A DNA stretch of 5,248 nt from an uncultured Centipeda sp. (GCA_937925565.1 CALALM010000517.1:1-5248), one strand, 5' to 3'; shown: positions 1 to 5,118, counted from the stretch's first letter. Notes: a model not told the origin generated them from the letters alone. Made by a program: numbers and translations.

Positions 1-1
1 G

Positions 2-70
2 AGTTACTACGAGTTCATCCTTGTGCTGATCCTCGTCACTGGCTACATTATCTGTGTGAAAAAGAAATAA
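2..70 (+). CDS. C-terminal end of a small membrane protein (partial)
   Basis: An open frame enters from the left edge and stops at TAA 68-70. The 22 visible residues are a Ser-Tyr-Tyr-Glu start, then an unbroken hydrophobic stretch of about 15 residues (Phe-Ile-Leu-Val-Leu-Ile-Leu-Val-Thr-Gly-Tyr-Ile-Ile-Cys-Val), ending in three lysines. This is the pattern of a C-terminal membrane segment with a positively charged cytoplasmic tail. The stop codon is followed within 45 bases by a terminator-like hairpin, which supports a real gene end. The aromatic-then-hydrophobic ending faintly recalls very small single-pass proteins of the YjcZ kind, but too little is visible to assign a family. The gene converges with the metal ATPase gene. 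Confidence 0.5.
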   Translation, partial: SYYEFILVLILVTGYIICVKKK

Positions 71-97
71 CCGCCCTGCCTTGCAAACGGTGCGGTT
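69..97 (-). terminator. Intrinsic terminator for the metal-efflux operon
   Basis: Read on the - strand, AACCGC pairs with GCGGTT across 92-97/69-74. Further inner pairs (CC/GG and TGC/GCA) enclose a short loop. The - strand then runs into a T-rich stretch, the complement of the AAAAAGAAAT at 59-68. The hairpin lies about 90 bases past the ATPase stop codon and overlaps the stop codon of the converging gene. Confidence 0.55.
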
Positions 98-113
98 AAA
101 TCCAAATCTGTGA

Positions 114-146
114 AGAGGTAGCCGTCTTGTCACGGTTCTCTTTTTT
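114..146 (+). terminator. Possible intrinsic terminator of the left-edge gene
   Basis: Bases 114-124 can pair with 133-141: AGAG/CTCT and AGCCG/CGGTT, with a two-base bulge and one G-T pair. The loop is 8 bases, and T141-T146 follow directly. This suits + strand transcription leaving the gene that stops at 70. The stem is imperfect, so confidence is moderate. Confidence 0.45.
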
Positions 147-184
147 GTGTCTTTATTATATCAGATGCGTGTCTGCAATGCAAG

Positions 185-2041
185 CTATTCCTTCACGCTG
201 AGTGCTCGCATGGCATTGAGGATGGCGAGGACGGTGACGCCGACATCGGCGAAGATTGCCGCCCAGAGTCCCGCGAGTCCGAGCGCCCCGAGGACGAGGA
301 CGATGCCCTTGATGCCGATGGCGAACACGATGTTCTGCCACGCGATGTGCATGGTCTTGCGTGCAATGTCGATTGCGGTTGCGATCTTCTTCGGTTCGTC
401 GGTCATGAGAACGACGTCCGCCGCCTCGATCGCTGCATCCGAGCCGAGTGCGCCCATCGCGATGCCGACATCGGCACGCGCGAGCACGGGCGCATCGTTG
501 ATGCCGTCGCCGACGTAGGCGAGGGTCTTGCCCTCCTTTTTCGCGGAGAGCAGATGCTCTACCTGCGCTACCTTGTCCTGTGGGAGAAGCTCTGCGTGGA
601 CGGTGTCGATACCGAGGCTTTTGCCGACGCTCGCGCCGATCCAGCGCGAGTCGCCCGTGAGCATGACGGTCTCGCGGATGCCGCGCTCCTTCAGGGCGTA
701 GATCGCCTCCGCCGCGTCCTCCTTGATCTCGTCTGCGACGTGGACGACGCCTGCGAAGCGCCCGTCAATGGAGAGGTAGACCGCGCCCGCGTGGGGGACG
801 GGAGGGATGTTTACCGTGTTCTTTGCTGTGAGGAGGTCATGTGTACCGAGCAGGATGAAATGCCCGCCCACGTGCGCGGAGATGCCGCGGCCCGCGTTTT
901 CCTCCATCGCGTGTACGTCCGTGTCCTCGATTGTCCCGCCGTTGCCTGTGAAGGCACGGAGGATGGAGCGGCCGATGGGATGGGTGGAGTAGCGCTCGGC
1001 GTTCGCCGCGTAAAAGAGCACGTCTTCCTCTGTGAATCCCTCGGCGGGGATGACGCTCGCGACGTGGAAGCTGCCCTTTGTGAGCGTGCCGGTCTTGTCG
1101 AATACGACGGTGTCCGCCTTTGCCAGAGCCTCCAGGTAGTTGCCGCCCTTGATGAGGATGCCCGCGCGGCTCGCACCGCCGATCCCCGCAAAGAAGGAGA
1201 GCGGAACGGAAATGACGAGAGCACAGGGGCAGGAGATGACGAGGAAGGTGAGTGCGCGGTAGATCCACATGGAGAACGGATCACCCGTGACGAGCGGCGG
1301 GATGAGGGCAAGGAGCACTGCGCCGATGACAACGGCGGGCGTGTACCAGCGGGCAAAGCGCGTGATGAGCGTCTCGGTGGTCGCCTTCTTATCCGTCGCC
1401 TCCTCCACAAGCGAGAGGATGCGCTCGACGGTCGATTCCTCGTATGGGGTTGTGACCTCCACCTCGAGTACGCCGGTCTGGTTGATGCAGCCGCTGATGA
1501 TCTCGTTGCCCGCGTGCACTGCGCGGGGCATGGATTCGCCTGTGAGCGCGGAGGTGTCGAGCAGCCCCTCGCCCTTTCGGATGATCCCGTCGAGCGGCAC
1601 GCGCTCCCCCGGGCGGACGATGATGGTCTCGCCGACCTCGACCTCGTCGGGGAATACCTCCTCCTCCGCACCGTTGCGCAGGACGCATGCCGTGTCGGGA
1701 CGGATGTCCATGAGAGAGGAGATGGAGCGGCGGGAGCGTTGAACGGCGTAGCCCTGGAACCACTCTCCGATCTGATAGAGCAGCATGACGGCAACGCCCT
1801 CGGAGTAGTCGCCGAGGGCAATCGCGCCGAGGGTGGCGACTGCAATGAGGAAGTTCTCGTCAAAGACGCGTCCTTGGCGGATGTTCACCGCCGCGCGCCA
1901 GAGAATGTCCCAGCTGATGAGAGCGTAGGCTGCGAGGAGGAGTACGACACCGACGGTAATGTCTTCGAGGATCATTCCCAGGATGAAGAGTGCTGCTGCT
2001 CCGCCGATGCGCATGAGCATTCTCTTTTGCTTCTTCGTCAT
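185..2041 (-). CDS. cadA: Zn(II)/Cd(II)/Pb(II)-exporting P1B-type ATPase
   Basis: This 618-residue inner-membrane pump uses ATP to export divalent soft metals. Visible motifs are: TGES actuator loop at 167-170; CPC metal site in the membrane at 271-273; DKTGT with phosphorylated Asp315; HP dipeptide of P1B pumps at 354-355; LTGD at 461-464; GDGINDAP hinge at 511-518; and a last membrane helix with Asp599 in DVGVTVLAILNA. CPC plus that Asp is the signature of the Zn/Cd/Pb (ZntA/CadA, P1B-2) group. Hydrophobic segments lie near 11-50, 62-100, 232-290 and 568-610. The N-terminal HMA domain usual in CadA is absent and is supplied by the gene just upstream. I place the start at 2041 (MTKKQKRM), where AGAAAGGGG lies 7-15 bases upstream. 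The open frame extends to 2152, but that part reads through the HMA gene in another frame and is Arg/Ser-rich nonsense. The exact metal cannot be read from sequence alone. Confidence 0.95.
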   Translation of the reverse strand: MTKKQKRMLMRIGGAAALFILGMILEDITVGVVLLLAAYALISWDILWRAAVNIRQGRVFDENFLIAVATLGAIALGDYSEGVAVMLLYQIGEWFQGYAVQRSRRSISSLMDIRPDTACVLRNGAEEEVFPDEVEVGETIIVRPGERVPLDGIIRKGEGLLDTSALTGESMPRAVHAGNEIISGCINQTGVLEVEVTTPYEESTVERILSLVEEATDKKATTETLITRFARWYTPAVVIGAVLLALIPPLVTGDPFSMWIYRALTFLVISCPCALVISVPLSFFAGIGGASRAGILIKGGNYLEALAKADTVVFDKTGTLTKGSFHVASVIPAEGFTEEDVLFYAANAERYSTHPIGRSILRAFTGNGGTIEDTDVHAMEENAGRGISAHVGGHFILLGTHDLLTAKNTVNIPPVPHAGAVYLSIDGRFAGVVHVADEIKEDAAEAIYALKERGIRETVMLTGDSRWIGASVGKSLGIDTVHAELLPQDKVAQVEHLLSAKKEGKTLAYVGDGINDAPVLARADVGIAMGALGSDAAIEAADVVLMTDEPKKIATAIDIARKTMHIAWQNIVFAIGIKGIVLVLGALGLAGLWAAIFADVGVTVLAILNAMRALSVKE

Positions 2042-2063
2042 TGCTGCCGCCCCTTTCTCCGAA

Positions 2064-2282
2064 TTAAGCCTCGAGCACGGCGTCCGGCTCGATGGCCTTG
2101 GCAATCTTCTTGATCTCCGCGATGATCTCGTCGAAGCGTGCGTCGTCCGCATCGAGTGTCATGCGCTCGCTGAGGAAGTTGATGCGCACCTTGTTCACGC
2201 CCTCGATCTTTGCCGCAGCATCCTCAATCTTCTGCGCACAGTTGGCGCAGTCGATATCGCGAAACTTGAATGCCTTTTTCAT
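2064..2282 (-). CDS. Free-standing heavy-metal-associated (HMA) domain protein
   Basis: This 72-residue soluble protein has the ferredoxin-like HMA fold pattern. A first strand (KAFKFRDI) is followed by the metal-binding loop Asp11-Cys12-Ala-Asn-Cys15 and a helix with KIEDAAAKIEGV. The strand KVRINFLSERMTLDA and an acidic second helix follow. The CxxC pair binds a metal ion, and the preceding Asp fits Zn/Cd-type rather than Cu-type HMA domains. The start at 2282 is backed by AAAGGAG about 9 bases upstream. It ends 22 bases before the ATPase start, in a different frame, so the two are separate co-transcribed genes. It probably hands metal to the pump or modulates it, replacing the fused N-terminal domain of standard CadA proteins. 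That role is inference; the domain assignment is firm. Confidence 0.88.
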   Translation of the reverse strand: MKKAFKFRDIDCANCAQKIEDAAAKIEGVNKVRINFLSERMTLDADDARFDEIIAEIKKIAKAIEPDAVLEA

Positions 2283-2364
2283 GGGTATCGTCTCCTTTAT
2301 TCAGGGAAGCTCGGATAAATGCTGTACCAATCTGACAGGCTTCATTTTATCAGCGACTTCCAAA

Positions 2365-2390
2365 AACATATGAACAGCTATTCATGTATT
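2365..2390 (-). promoter_or_regulatory. ArsR/SmtB-type metal-sensor operator
   Basis: An imperfect 13+13 dyad is centred between 2377 and 2378, with 10 of 13 pairs matching. Its core is TGAACAGCTATTCA (2371-2384), flanked by AT on both sides. ArsR/SmtB-family zinc and cadmium sensors (SmtB, ZiaR, CzrA) are known to bind such dyads, with ATGAACA and TATTCAT half-sites. It begins right after the -10 hexamer and covers the predicted start site, so bound repressor would block transcription until metal releases it. The binding protein is not encoded in the window. Confidence 0.78.
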
Positions 2391-2391
2391 G

Positions 2392-2420
2392 ATTATAAAA
2401 AAGAACGAAGACGTTGTCAA
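2392..2420 (-). promoter_or_regulatory. Perfect-consensus promoter of the metal-efflux operon
   Basis: On the - strand, TTGACA (complement of 2415-2420) is separated by exactly 17 bases (2398-2414) from TATAAT (complement of 2392-2397). Both hexamers match the housekeeping sigma consensus exactly. The start site is predicted near 2385, giving an untranslated leader of about 100 bases before the HMA gene. So strong a promoter on a metal pump implies tight repression when no metal is present. Confidence 0.88.
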
Positions 2421-2520
2421 GTGGGTCATCCGCAGCCGGCGTTTCGGGTGTTTTTGTATGTATACTTCGTTTCGACCGTGATCTCCTTGCTTGCCGCAAT
2501 CCTATCCTCTTTTGTATGGA

Positions 2521-2583
2521 ACGAAAAAATTTTTTCGAAAATGAATTTTAGCTATTGCACACATGGCACGAATATGATAAATT
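2521..2583 (+). promoter_or_regulatory. Likely promoter with AT-rich upstream element for the small RNA
   Basis: TTGCAC (2555-2560) is separated by 17 bases from TAAATT (2578-2583), each a partial match to consensus. Upstream, 2522-2537 is a perfect palindrome made of six A then six T between CG ends, and 2538-2550 is also AT-rich. Such A and T tracts just upstream of the -35 act as UP elements for the RNA polymerase alpha subunits at strong stable-RNA promoters. The predicted start, about 2590, falls four bases before the closing stem of the small RNA. That coincidence is the main support. Confidence 0.5.
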
Positions 2584-2589
2584 TACATC

Positions 2590-2817
2590 CGTAAATTTTC
2601 TGCTGATGTCGTGTGCCGGGCGTTCGGGAGTGGACGATGGGGGGCGGTACATGGGCGCGTTTGGAACGATTAGCCGGCCTTGGTGGGGGAGCACCTCGGG
2701 ACTTGGCAGGGTGATTAGTGTCTGCACGACGGAATCGTTTATAAAAATGGATTGTGCATGGACGACCAAAATGATGGCAGAAAATTGAAGCCGGTGCATT
2801 CGCCGGCTTTTCTTTTT
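2590..2817 (+). ncRNA. Candidate structured small RNA, 6S RNA-like
   Basis: No protein frame here looks coding, but the stretch folds convincingly on paper. AATTTTCTGC (2594-2603) pairs perfectly with GCAGAAAATT (2777-2786), closing a domain of about 193 nt, and an intrinsic terminator follows one base later. Inside, GTCGT (2608-2612) pairs with ACGAC (2762-2766), and TGCCGGG (2614-2620) with CTTGGCA (2702-2708, with G-U pairs). The apical part holds GGCGG/CCGGCC and CGTT/AACG hairpins. The 3' side of the large central bubble carries a hairpin at 2733-2753. A closing stem, asymmetric central bubble, apical arm and size near 190 nt are the layout of 6S RNA, which binds housekeeping RNA polymerase. 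I recognise no family-specific sequence, so the identity is a hypothesis. SRP RNA, tmRNA and RNase P RNA signatures are absent. Confidence 0.5.
2788..2817 (+). terminator. Strong intrinsic terminator of the small RNA
   Basis: AAGCCGG (2788-2794) and CCGGCTT (2803-2809) form a perfect 7-bp stem with an 8-base loop. They are followed by a T-rich tail (TTTTCTTTTT, 2808-2817). No coding gene on the + strand upstream needs it, which points to a non-coding transcript ending here. Confidence 0.85.
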
Positions 2818-2847
2818 GCGCGGAATACGGTAAAATACTGATGGAAA

Positions 2848-2856
2848 TGGTACAAT
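2848..2856 (+). promoter_or_regulatory. Possible extended -10 promoter of the 352-residue protein gene
   Basis: TGGTACAAT has the TGn extension and a 5/6 match to TATAAT. No good -35 hexamer lies 17 or 18 bases upstream, as is common for extended -10 promoters. The start would fall near 2863, after the small-RNA terminator and about 45 bases before the start codon. The gene needs its own promoter because the terminator at 2788-2817 isolates it. Confidence 0.4.
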
Positions 2857-2908
2857 TTAACGATGGTAATAGTATAGTATGGAAACTGCATTACATGGAG
2901 GTAGTGTT

Positions 2909-3967
2909 ATGTCATTGTTCGAGGGAATCGGAAGAATCGGTGACTATGCGCAGATGCGCAATCTGCGCCGCGAGATGAAGTACCGGATCAAGACGGGCAA
3001 AAGTCTCGCGCAGGTAATGGGCGCGCCCGTGCAGCCTGGAAAGGTGAAGTCCTCTGAGGCACAGGCGACGCGGGAAAAGGCAGACGCGAACCGCGAGGCA
3101 CTGATCCGTCAGAAGCTGCGGCAAGGGCGCAAGCTCTCTGCTATGGATAAGCAGTATCTGAAGGACAACAACCCTGATCTTTACGAGAAGGTGGCGCGGA
3201 TCGAGGAGCGGCGCGAGGTGCTTGCGCGTGCGCTGAAGCGTGCCAAGACGAAGGAAGAGGCGCTGCGTGCCGTGGCACAGGCGAATATCGCCGTGCTTGC
3301 CGAGATGAAGTCGGGCAGCGGTGATACACCTACGTTCCACGGGATTGGCGGCGGTTCCTCCGAGGGGAGTGCGTCCGCGCCCGTGATGTCGGCGGGCGGC
3401 GAGGCGGCTGCGCACGATGCGTTGGATGCGCCGCTCTCTGAGGGCGGGGAAGCCGCACCGACGACGGGGGCTATGCAGGGCGCGCTCGGACGCGAAGCAG
3501 TTGCGCAGAGCGGTGAACGTGCGGCAGAAGGCGCGGGGGCTGCACAGGAACGTGCGGACGGCGTACAAAACGATACGCATGACAGAGAAAAGGAGGGCTT
3601 TCAGCCGGGCCCCTCGACGCGTGACCAATACGGCAACCGTCGTGTGCTCTCGCGCGAGGAGATTGACGATATGCTTCGTCAGGCGCAGGAGGCGGGCAAG
3701 CTCTCGCCGCTCGACAACGAGAAGGTCTACCTGCTGCGCGCCCTCCAGCGCGAGTGGATGGAGTTTGCAAACTCCGAGGAGTATAAGAACCTCCCGAACA
3801 CGGCGCTCGATGCGGCGGAGGAGGAGGCGCGCGGCGTGCATCGCAGGAAGCGCTCGGACGGGGATCCCGTTCCTGTGCGCCCCGCACCAAGCGCCGCCGA
3901 GATCCTTGCCGCGCGCACTTACTACCACGCAGCGCATGGCGCAGAGCCGTTCGAGGCGAAGGGATAA
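2909..3967 (+). CDS. Hypothetical cytoplasmic protein with two helical regions joined by a low-complexity linker
   Basis: This is a 352-residue protein of a family I do not recognise. I chose the ATG at 2909 because GGAGGT lies six bases upstream; the in-frame ATG at 2879 has no such site. Residues 1-35 are basic (RNLRREMKYRIKTGKS). Residues 45-135 are highly charged and predicted helical, with a conspicuous block LSAMDKQYLKDNNPDLYEKV at 77-96 followed by arginine-rich coiled-coil-like helix. Residues 136-230 are Gly/Ala/Ser/Glu-rich and probably disordered. Residues 247-305 are again helical, starting LSREEIDDML and containing a tryptophan at 283. The tail has a basic RRKR patch (312-315) and a proline-rich turn. 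There is no signal peptide or membrane segment. The layout suggests a scaffold, adaptor or nucleic-acid-associated protein, but no function can be assigned. It is probably monocistronic. Confidence 0.85.
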   Translation: MSLFEGIGRIGDYAQMRNLRREMKYRIKTGKSLAQVMGAPVQPGKVKSSEAQATREKADANREALIRQKLRQGRKLSAMDKQYLKDNNPDLYEKVARIEERREVLARALKRAKTKEEALRAVAQANIAVLAEMKSGSGDTPTFHGIGGGSSEGSASAPVMSAGGEAAAHDALDAPLSEGGEAAPTTGAMQGALGREAVAQSGERAAEGAGAAQERADGVQNDTHDREKEGFQPGPSTRDQYGNRRVLSREEIDDMLRQAQEAGKLSPLDNEKVYLLRALQREWMEFANSEEYKNLPNTALDAAEEEARGVHRRKRSDGDPVPVRPAPSAAEILAARTYYHAAHGAEPFEAKG

Positions 3968-3972
3968 GTGGA

Positions 3973-4015
3973 GTGTGAGAATTTGCGTAACGAAGTGTTC
4001 GTGTGGGTCTCACGC
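3973..4015 (+). repeat. Inverted repeat upstream of the carbonic anhydrase-like gene
   Basis: Bases 3973-3980 (GTGTGAGA) pair with 4008-4015 (TCTCACGC), 8 bp including one G-T. A nested 5-bp hairpin (ACGAA 3990-3994, TTCGT 3998-4002) lies inside. No T tract follows directly, so it is a weak terminator candidate. It could be a leader structure ahead of the gene at 4041. Confidence 0.4.
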
Positions 4016-4040
4016 CGTTAATATTTAGAGAGGAAACAAT

Positions 4041-4610
4041 ATGTTTACATTTAAGGGGGACGGGTTCCCAAGTTTTCACGGCATCACGCCGCAGATTCAC
4101 GAAGAGGCGTTCGTCGCCCCGCAGGTCTTTCTCTCGGGCGATGTGCGCATCGGGCAGTATGCGAGCCTCTGGCCGGGCGTTGTCGCACGCGGCGACGTGG
4201 ACTACATCTCCGTCGGCTACTGCACGAACATCCAGGATCTCACCTGTCTGCACGTCGCGGATGACGCCCCCTGCGTCATTGGGGACTATGTGACCGTTGG
4301 GCACTGTGCCTGCATCCACGGCTGCGAGATTGAGGACCACGTACTCATCGGCATGGGCGCGACCGTCCTCACAGGTGCGAAGATCGGGCGCGGCTCCATC
4401 GTTGCGGCGGGCGCCGTCGTCAAGGAGAATGCCGTCATCCCGCCGAATTCGCTCGTTGCGGGCGTTCCTGCGAAGATCGTACGCGAGAATATCGACCGCG
4501 TTGCGACCATCCATGCACAGGCGCTCAAGTACAAATGCGAGTGGTCGGTGGAGTACGGTGTTTATCCCGAGATCGGCGGCGAACGCTACCACGGCGAGAA
4601 AATCATCTGA
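4041..4610 (+). CDS. Gamma-class carbonic anhydrase-like hexapeptide-repeat protein
   Basis: This 189-residue protein is made largely of left-handed beta-helix hexapeptide repeats (for example VRIGQY, VSVGYC-like turns, VIGDYV, VLIGMGATVLTGAKIG, SIVAAGAVV). The family forms trimers with a metal site between subunits. All expected site residues are present: His71, His88 and His93 as ligands, Arg50 and Asp52 in an RGD motif, and Asn63/Gln65 in NIQD. It is compact, lacking the acidic loop of archaeal Cam, so it belongs with the CamH/YrdA/PaaY group. Some members hydrate CO2; others have unproven activity. Start at 4041 is supported by GAGAGGAA seven bases upstream. Cysteines cluster around the ligands (69, 78, 89, 91, 95). 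It overlaps the next gene by one base. A close alternative is a related acyltransferase-fold protein, but the complete His triad argues against it. Confidence 0.9.
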   Translation: MFTFKGDGFPSFHGITPQIHEEAFVAPQVFLSGDVRIGQYASLWPGVVARGDVDYISVGYCTNIQDLTCLHVADDAPCVIGDYVTVGHCACIHGCEIEDHVLIGMGATVLTGAKIGRGSIVAAGAVVKENAVIPPNSLVAGVPAKIVRENIDRVATIHAQALKYKCEWSVEYGVYPEIGGERYHGEKII

Positions 4611-5023
4611 TGGCGGACGAAGATCTTGTACGGCAGGCACATGGCAAAGAGCAGCAGGTGAAGATGGAGATCGTCTCCATGATTCACGGCGGCGAGTCGC
4701 CCTATGATGTCATCCACCATGTCGCGCAGTGGCTCGAGAAGGTCTCGGGTGAGCCGGGCTACGCGCAGTATGTGGAAGATGCCATGCGCGCGGTTTACGG
4801 CTGTGCACTCGCACATGTGCGCCCCATGGAGGACGAGCTGCATGACGTGGAGGAGCGTCTTGCGCGTATCCGCATTGCCTACAGGAAGCCGGAGTTCACC
4901 GAGGAGGAAAAGAAGCGCATCCGCTTTGCCATCGACCTCCACGAAAAGAATATTGTGCGTCTCAAGGAGTGCATTGCGCGCGCCAAAGCGAATGGTGAGA
5001 CGGCAGAGATCGTGAAGAACTGA
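4610..5023 (+). CDS. Hypothetical helical protein, translationally coupled to the carbonic anhydrase-like gene
   Basis: This is a 137-residue soluble protein that I do not recognise. I place the start at the ATG of 4610, which shares its A with the TGA stop of the preceding gene (TGATG). Such an overlap usually means translational coupling, and no strong ribosome binding site is visible. The frame opens further upstream (ATG 4535), but that portion lies inside the upstream gene and reads as an arginine-rich shadow. Residues 1-68 look like a small helical domain (VKMEIVSMIHGGESPYDVIHHV, AQWLEKVSGEPGYAQYVEDAM). Residues 70-125 are a charged helix-loop-helix with an EEEKKRIRF segment, resembling a helical hairpin. 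There is one cysteine in each half (65 and 121) and no signal peptide. Its role may relate to its partner, but nothing in the sequence shows how. Confidence 0.85.
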   Translation: MADEDLVRQAHGKEQQVKMEIVSMIHGGESPYDVIHHVAQWLEKVSGEPGYAQYVEDAMRAVYGCALAHVRPMEDELHDVEERLARIRIAYRKPEFTEEEKKRIRFAIDLHEKNIVRLKECIARAKANGETAEIVKN

Positions 5024-5057
5024 CGGATGTATGCGGTCCGGCACGATGGAGAACTGT

Positions 5058-5085
5058 TTGGGACGCTATGTATACTGCGTACAAT
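5058..5085 (+). promoter_or_regulatory. Possible promoter for the right-edge gene
   Basis: TTGGGA (5058-5063, 4/6) and TACAAT (5080-5085, 5/6) are 16 bases apart. The -10 hexamer overlaps the left arm of the inverted repeat at 5081-5118. The start would lie near 5092, leaving a leader of about 100 bases before the ATG at 5195. Confidence 0.4.
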
Positions 5086-5118
5086 ATGCCCCGTGCTTGC
5101 GTGCATGGGGCATATTGT
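5081..5118 (+). repeat. 16-bp inverted repeat, operator-like or leader hairpin
   Basis: The arms 5081-5096 and 5103-5118 match in 15 of 16 positions, and the remaining pair is G-T. They share ACAATATGCCCC at their outer part, with a 6-base loop. Neither strand has a T tract beside it, so it is not a classical intrinsic terminator, although it sits 58 bases after a stop codon. Its overlap with a possible -10 element makes a repressor site plausible. A transcript-stabilising 3' hairpin is the alternative. Confidence 0.6.

Noticed and set aside
347..2113. 588-codon open frame on the + strand opposite the ATPase
   Set aside because: It is antisense to an unmistakable ATPase gene. Its Arg/Asp/Ala-rich composition is the typical shadow of GC-rich coding sequence, and it has no plausible start signal.
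2042..2152. Upstream extension of the ATPase reading frame, adding 37 residues
   Set aside because: It overlaps the HMA gene in another frame, is Arg/Ser-rich without family resemblance, and a clear ribosome binding site precedes the ATG at 2041.
2319..2594. 91-codon + strand frame with a hydrophobic stretch
   Set aside because: It runs through the operator and promoter of the metal operon and the small-RNA promoter, and lacks a ribosome binding site. The hydrophobic run appears to be chance in AT-rich sequence.
2590..2787. Riboswitch, T-box, SRP RNA, tmRNA or RNase P RNA
   Set aside because: I looked for T-box AGGGTGGNACCGCG, cobalamin, TPP, FMN and SAM cores, the SRP GGAAGGAAGC loop and RNase P conserved blocks, and found none. 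The terminator also separates the RNA from the next gene, although a transcription-off riboswitch cannot be fully excluded.
2548..2799. Short open frames on both strands across the small-RNA region
   Set aside because: Neither has a ribosome binding site or protein-like composition, and RNA structure explains the region better.
3471..4640. 389-codon open frame on the - strand
   Set aside because: It lies opposite two well-supported + strand genes and has a shadow-like composition, with no ribosome binding site seen.
5081..5118. Classical intrinsic terminator for the 137-residue protein gene
   Set aside because: The stem is strong enough, but no T tract follows on either strand.
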